NCBI GenBank assembly: GCA_037367405.1 | Contig: JAZKJV010010622.1 | Span: 248,001-312,000, forward strand | DNA from: Ottelia alismoides | Lineage: Eukaryota > Streptophyta > Magnoliopsida > Alismatales > Hydrocharitaceae | Direction: 5' to 3' | DNA: 64,000 bases | Part shown: positions 60,305-64,000 of the stretch, piece after piece | How positions within the stretch are numbered: the stretch's first letter is position 1 | Layout: the number at the start of each line of letters is the position of its first letter | The notes under the pieces: model-generated | What the model saw: only the letters and a program-made list of their open reading frames with translations | Told to the model about the DNA's origin: nothing | The model's database searches: none | Translations under genes and position numbers: made by a program

Positions 60305-62814
60305 TGTTGGACATGTGAGCCCACGGAGAGCCATTGTGCAATAAATGTTATTGCGAATATCATTCTATGATCTGAAATGGAGAATAATAATTAGCATAAT
60401 AGGTCCCTCTGTACAATTAGGATTATGTACCATGGCTATCTTAATGATCATACAACTGCTGATTCAATAATTGAATCATAGAGGTTGGTGCTTGGATGAA
60501 TATCTAAAGGGTTAGATTGAGGACTCATCAAGCACCGTCAAATGATTGTTAAGATGTGATCTCCAGCCTGAGTAGGAGATGGCAATCCTTTCTCACATAG
60601 GTTGATATCTGACCGACCTCTTGATGCAGGTCCTCTGCATAGGAATAGAGATTCGGAGGTGTCAGATTAGTTAGGTCAAAGAGTTGACTTAACGAGATCG
60701 AGATAACCAAAGTCCTATGTTGAATGTTGTCACAGCATATGCACGCATCCTCTGACCAGAGACAGATGTGTTACTATATGTCTGAGTGTGTACATTTGGC
60801 AGACCAATAGGTTGATGACCTAACCAAGGTCTATACACCGGCGCGCTGGTGTACATATAAGGTCATATGAGTAATACGATCTCTCAAAGGGATCATACAG
60901 GTTCACTACTGAATCGGAAGACATGAGCTCACTCATGAGATATTGGGAAGAATCAAATTCCGTGCACGGTCGTCTCGCTTTGGAAGCTTGACTGAATTTG
61001 TAGGTTTTATATATACTTTTGGAAAGTATATGATCAAGACCTAGATATGATATATGCTTTTGGAAAGTATATGATCGATACCAAATCCCAATGATCAAAT
61101 GAGAAACTTGGTGATCAAACCCTGAAGAAGATAGTGTAAAATAGATCTTGATCTTCGGGTTGACCATGGGTCTTCCAGTATGCAGGATGTACAGGTATTG
61201 GGAATACCTGAAGGGTGATGTGATCATAAACGATTGTATATCCATGACGCTTCCATTCCGAGGGAGTGATGAAACAGGTTTGGATTTTAGTGACTCCTTC
61301 TAGTAGAGAAGCAATCTGATCTTAGTCCAAGTGTTGGACATTGGTCTGAATGAGATTCAGATTCAATGAAGATTAGATTTGCGGTCTTGATTTAATCAAG
61401 CATCTATGGGAGGTTCGTTCGATCTGGATTTGATATAATATCTCAATATCCAAGTCACTATACGTGGAATAATACAATCGCCCTGTCCTTATCTCCAAGT
61501 ATCTGCGGAGAAAGCACATTATTTTTGAAAGGGTTCAAGAATAATTCATTTGATGAAATGCATATCCAAGCAAGAAGGACTTGATGATTAAATGAGATTT
61601 AATTATCAAGCATAATATGAATATGATTCATATTGTGAGAATTATTATCCAATATAATTAAATTGGATATAATTATCATGGATTATAGAATGTGGATAAT
61701 ACTATCTATGATATATGTGTATTATAAATATGATTTATAATACATATATAGAAGAGAGAAATTTAGTAAATAACATTTGTTAATTATTAAATGTGGATTG
61801 GATTCACATTTGTTAATTAACTGGAAATGTCATTTACAAATTAGTTTGGGATGTGAATATGATTCACATAATTTTCAATGGCATGATTGAAATATTCACA
61901 AATTAATTTGGAATTAATTTGGTGGATATTTTTGTGATAATTGAGAGATAATGTATTATAATAAAAAGGAGAAATAAAGCCACCAATTTAGGAGGCAATA
62001 TTATCTCCATTTTATTATGATGATTAATCTCTCAACTAACTTATTTATGTTAAATTAAAAATGTGTTGATAATGTTGCAATATATATTTAATTTAATCAT
62101 AAATAAATGTTGGTTTTAACTAACAATAATTATAGCCATTGATTTTACATGGACCAAGCCTAGCCGTTGGATCCATGTGTCCCATGGATTGAGATCCATT
62201 GGATCCTAAACTAATATAAAAGGAGGGCTAGGGCAGCCTTCCATGGTACATCATTAAGAGTTGTGCAAGGTTACAACTCTCTCTCTCTCTCATATTCTCG
62301 CCATCTCTCTTTCTCTCCTCCAAAAGATGGCCGTCCTTTTTGTGTTGAGAAAGGAGAGACTCTTCTTCTTTGGAGTTTCCTTCTTACTTCTTCTTTGGAG
62401 TTTCGACGACTCGAGGATCTCCTTCTTCTTTGGAGTTTCTTACTCTAAAGGAAGACGACGGATTTCGTTTGACGAAATCGGGGGAGCCATCGCTTGGATC
62501 TTCATCGAGGATTGCGGGAAGGAATGTGACTCATCATCGCGCCCGCAAGTGCGTTCTTCGTGGATCGGACTTAAGACAAGAGGATCTCTACTTTGGGATC
62601 TCACGATCACAACCACGCTTCAAGAGGTATTCCTTATACTGTGTGGTTTGATGAAACGATCCGAGTAGTGTTCTCGTGATCACGTGGTTTCATCTTTAAA
62701 GTTAAAATTTTAATTTCCGCCGCATCTAGCATCTAGTGCGACTAGTTGCTCCGATTGCATACGATGCGATCAACATGCTTCCGTGATGCGCTTAAGGATA
62801 CTCAATATCCTTCA
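60305..62814 (+). repeat. C2 3' LTR
   Basis: It is preceded by the purine tract AGTGGGAGAT (60295-60304). It is nearly the same as the 5' LTR. Near 62360-62440 it has three copies of TTCTTCTTTGGAGTTT, where the 5' LTR has fewer. Confidence 0.95.
62215..62223 (+). promoter_or_regulatory. TATA box of C2 3' LTR
   Basis: TATAAAAGG before a CT tract at 62277-62290. Confidence 0.65.
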
Positions 62815-62819
62815 ATTGC

Positions 62820-63688
62820 CATAGAGGAGGAACACAGGAAACAAAAACATGTACTTCCTATTGATATTTAGGATAAGGTCAATCTCATGACCTCAAAGGG
62901 CAAAGACAAGAAGGGAAAGAGTCCTAATAATAATAAAATGAAACCAAAGGGTAAGATCCAGAAAAAGGCAAAGAATAAACCCTGCTGGCACTGTAATCAG
63001 GTTGGCCATTGGAAGAAGGATTGTCCATCCTTGAAAACTCAACCTAAGGCTGCAGACGGGAGTCCACAAGTGAATATGATCACTATGGGACTCGAGGCTA
63101 GCGAGGGGTATGTCTCTATAAAACCTGAACTATACCATATCCATGATCCAAATGAGTGGCTCGTGGATATGGCAGCCAATGTAAATATCTGTTCTGACAG
63201 AACTTTGTTTTCTTCTTATCAGACTTGCAGTAGGGGGACTGTGAAGATGGGAAATGATTCTACAACCATGGTGCTAGGATCGGGACAAGTCAACTTGAGG
63301 TTCTCCTCTGGACGTGTCTGGACGTTGCACAGGGTGCTGCATGTTCTTAACATCAAGAAGAATAATTTATCTAGCTCTATCTTAGTTAGAAATGGTTTTG
63401 AATTGAACTTTAAATGTAATAAAGTTGTCACTCTGAGACATGGCATTTTTTATGGAAAAGACTATTTGGCAGATCTTGATTTGTTATTTAGAATTAGATG
63501 TGATTCAGTAAACATCAATGAAATGAATGTTTTGAATCCTGAATGTTCTAATTCTGCGTCTCATGTTGTGAATAATCTAGAATCTTGTGATCTGTGGCAT
63601 GGTAGATTGGGACATGTAAACTTAAATTCAATTAAAAGAACGATGAATTTAGAGTTGATCCCTAAACACACTATTGATAAAAAACTCA
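62820..63688 (+). pseudogene. C3 gag end, zinc knuckle, protease, pre-integrase
   Basis: After C2, gag continues (IEEEHRKQKH) to a TAG near 62870 and then opens again. In order come a lysine-rich stretch, the zinc knuckle CWHCNQVGHWKKDC (C-x2-C-x4-H-x4-C), the protease active-site region WLVDMAANVNIC where active relatives have DTG or DSG (so the catalytic triplet is damaged), and the GAG-pre-integrase block LWHGRLGHVNLNSIKR. The zinc knuckle binds element RNA. The protease is likely inactive. Confidence 0.92.
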
Positions 63689-64000
63689 AAAATGTGAAAT
63701 CTGTGTGCAAGCAAAGACATCTAGGAAGTCTTTCCAGTCTGTCTCTAGAGATAGTGAGATCTTGGATCTAGTGCTCACAGATATCTGTGAGTTTAATGGT
63801 GTGTTGACCCGAGACAATAAGAAATACTTTATCAACTTTATAGATGATGGCAGTAGATACTGCTATGTATATCTAATCAAAACCAAGGATGAAACCTTAG
63901 AGAAATTTCTTATATTTAAGAATGAGGCTGAGACACAAACAGGAAAAGTGCATAAACGCCTTAGGTTAGATAGAGGAGGTGAATATATCTCTAACTTATT
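63689..64000 (+). pseudogene. C3 integrase, cut by window end
   Basis: After a one-base frameshift near 63690 the frame gives KCEICVQAKT (second half of the His/Cys zinc site), LTDICEFNGVL (first catalytic Asp), FINFIDDGSRYCYVYLIKTK and RLDRGGEYISNL (second Asp). The glutamate and RT would follow beyond 64000. Confidence 0.92.

Larger units (their letters stand above)
52400..62814 (+). mobile_element. Complete defective Copia element C2
   Basis: 5' LTR 52400-54881, primer site from 54884, internal region to 60304, 3' LTR 60305-62814, target duplication attgc (52395-52399, 62815-62819). It is inserted in C3 gag. It is the same family as C1, with the same internal lesions but a different LTR subfamily (no hairpin core near the GCCACC...GGAGGC stem). 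Confidence 0.95.
51780..64000 (+). mobile_element. Copia element C3, split by C2, 3' end off the window
   Basis: Gag (51815-52399) continues after the C2 insertion with the rest of gag, a CCHC zinc knuckle, protease, GAG-pre-integrase and the start of integrase (62820-64000). The order protease, integrase before RT is that of Copia. Several stops and frameshifts show it is inactive. Confidence 0.9.

Overview
This window looks like nuclear DNA of a flowering plant, taken from a gene-poor, probably pericentromeric block. I see no convincing host gene, rRNA gene, tRNA gene or CRISPR array. Almost all of it is LTR retrotransposons inserted into one another, plus a Mutator-like DNA element, a LINE scrap and a TRIM-like miniature. 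The plant assignment rests on Athila-type Ty3/gypsy polyproteins, tRNA-Asp and initiator-Met tRNA primer sites, and a MULE with a 10-bp target duplication. The species cannot be told from the sequence.

Layout. (1) 1-10815, minus strand: Athila-like element A1. Its gag-pol (6595 to 284) stays in one reading frame but carries 12 in-frame stops, 11 of them TAG. The 5' LTR is 7884-10815, and the 3' LTR lies off the left edge. (2) 10816-13177: Copia-type LTR, plus orientation, cut by A1. (3) 13178-18371, minus strand: leader, tRNA-Asp primer site and 3.55-kb 5' LTR of a second Athila-like element, A2. (4) 18372 to about 45110, plus strand: a third Athila-like element, A3 (gag, protease, RT, RNase H, integrase, a 4.3-kb 3' non-coding tract, 3' LTR). 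A3 is split by a complete minus-strand Copia element (21780-32187, duplication ccaag), a MULE (36672-38223, duplication tagttaaata) and a solo Copia LTR (40229-42750, duplication tacac). (5) 45110-48227: fragments of a minus-strand chromovirus-like LTR with about 60-bp repeats, a TRIM-like element (to 47130) and unassigned DNA. (6) 48228-51779: two direct repeats of about 0.8 kb with a LINE zinc-finger-domain scrap between them. (7) 51780-64000, plus strand: a Copia element (gag, zinc knuckle, protease, integrase) split inside gag by a second complete copy of the defective Copia family (52400-62814, duplication attgc).

Order of events. A3 was hit by A2, A2 by a Copia LTR, and that LTR by A1, giving a nest four levels deep. 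The two complete Copia elements have different target duplications but share the same wrecked polyprotein, so the family appears to have moved while already non-autonomous.

The most unusual signals are: a series of covarying hairpins ending in G-runs in the Athila 3' non-coding tract; a covarying hairpin in the Copia LTR; an inverted piece of A2's own LTR placed against its primer site; and the almost purely amber stop spectrum of A1.
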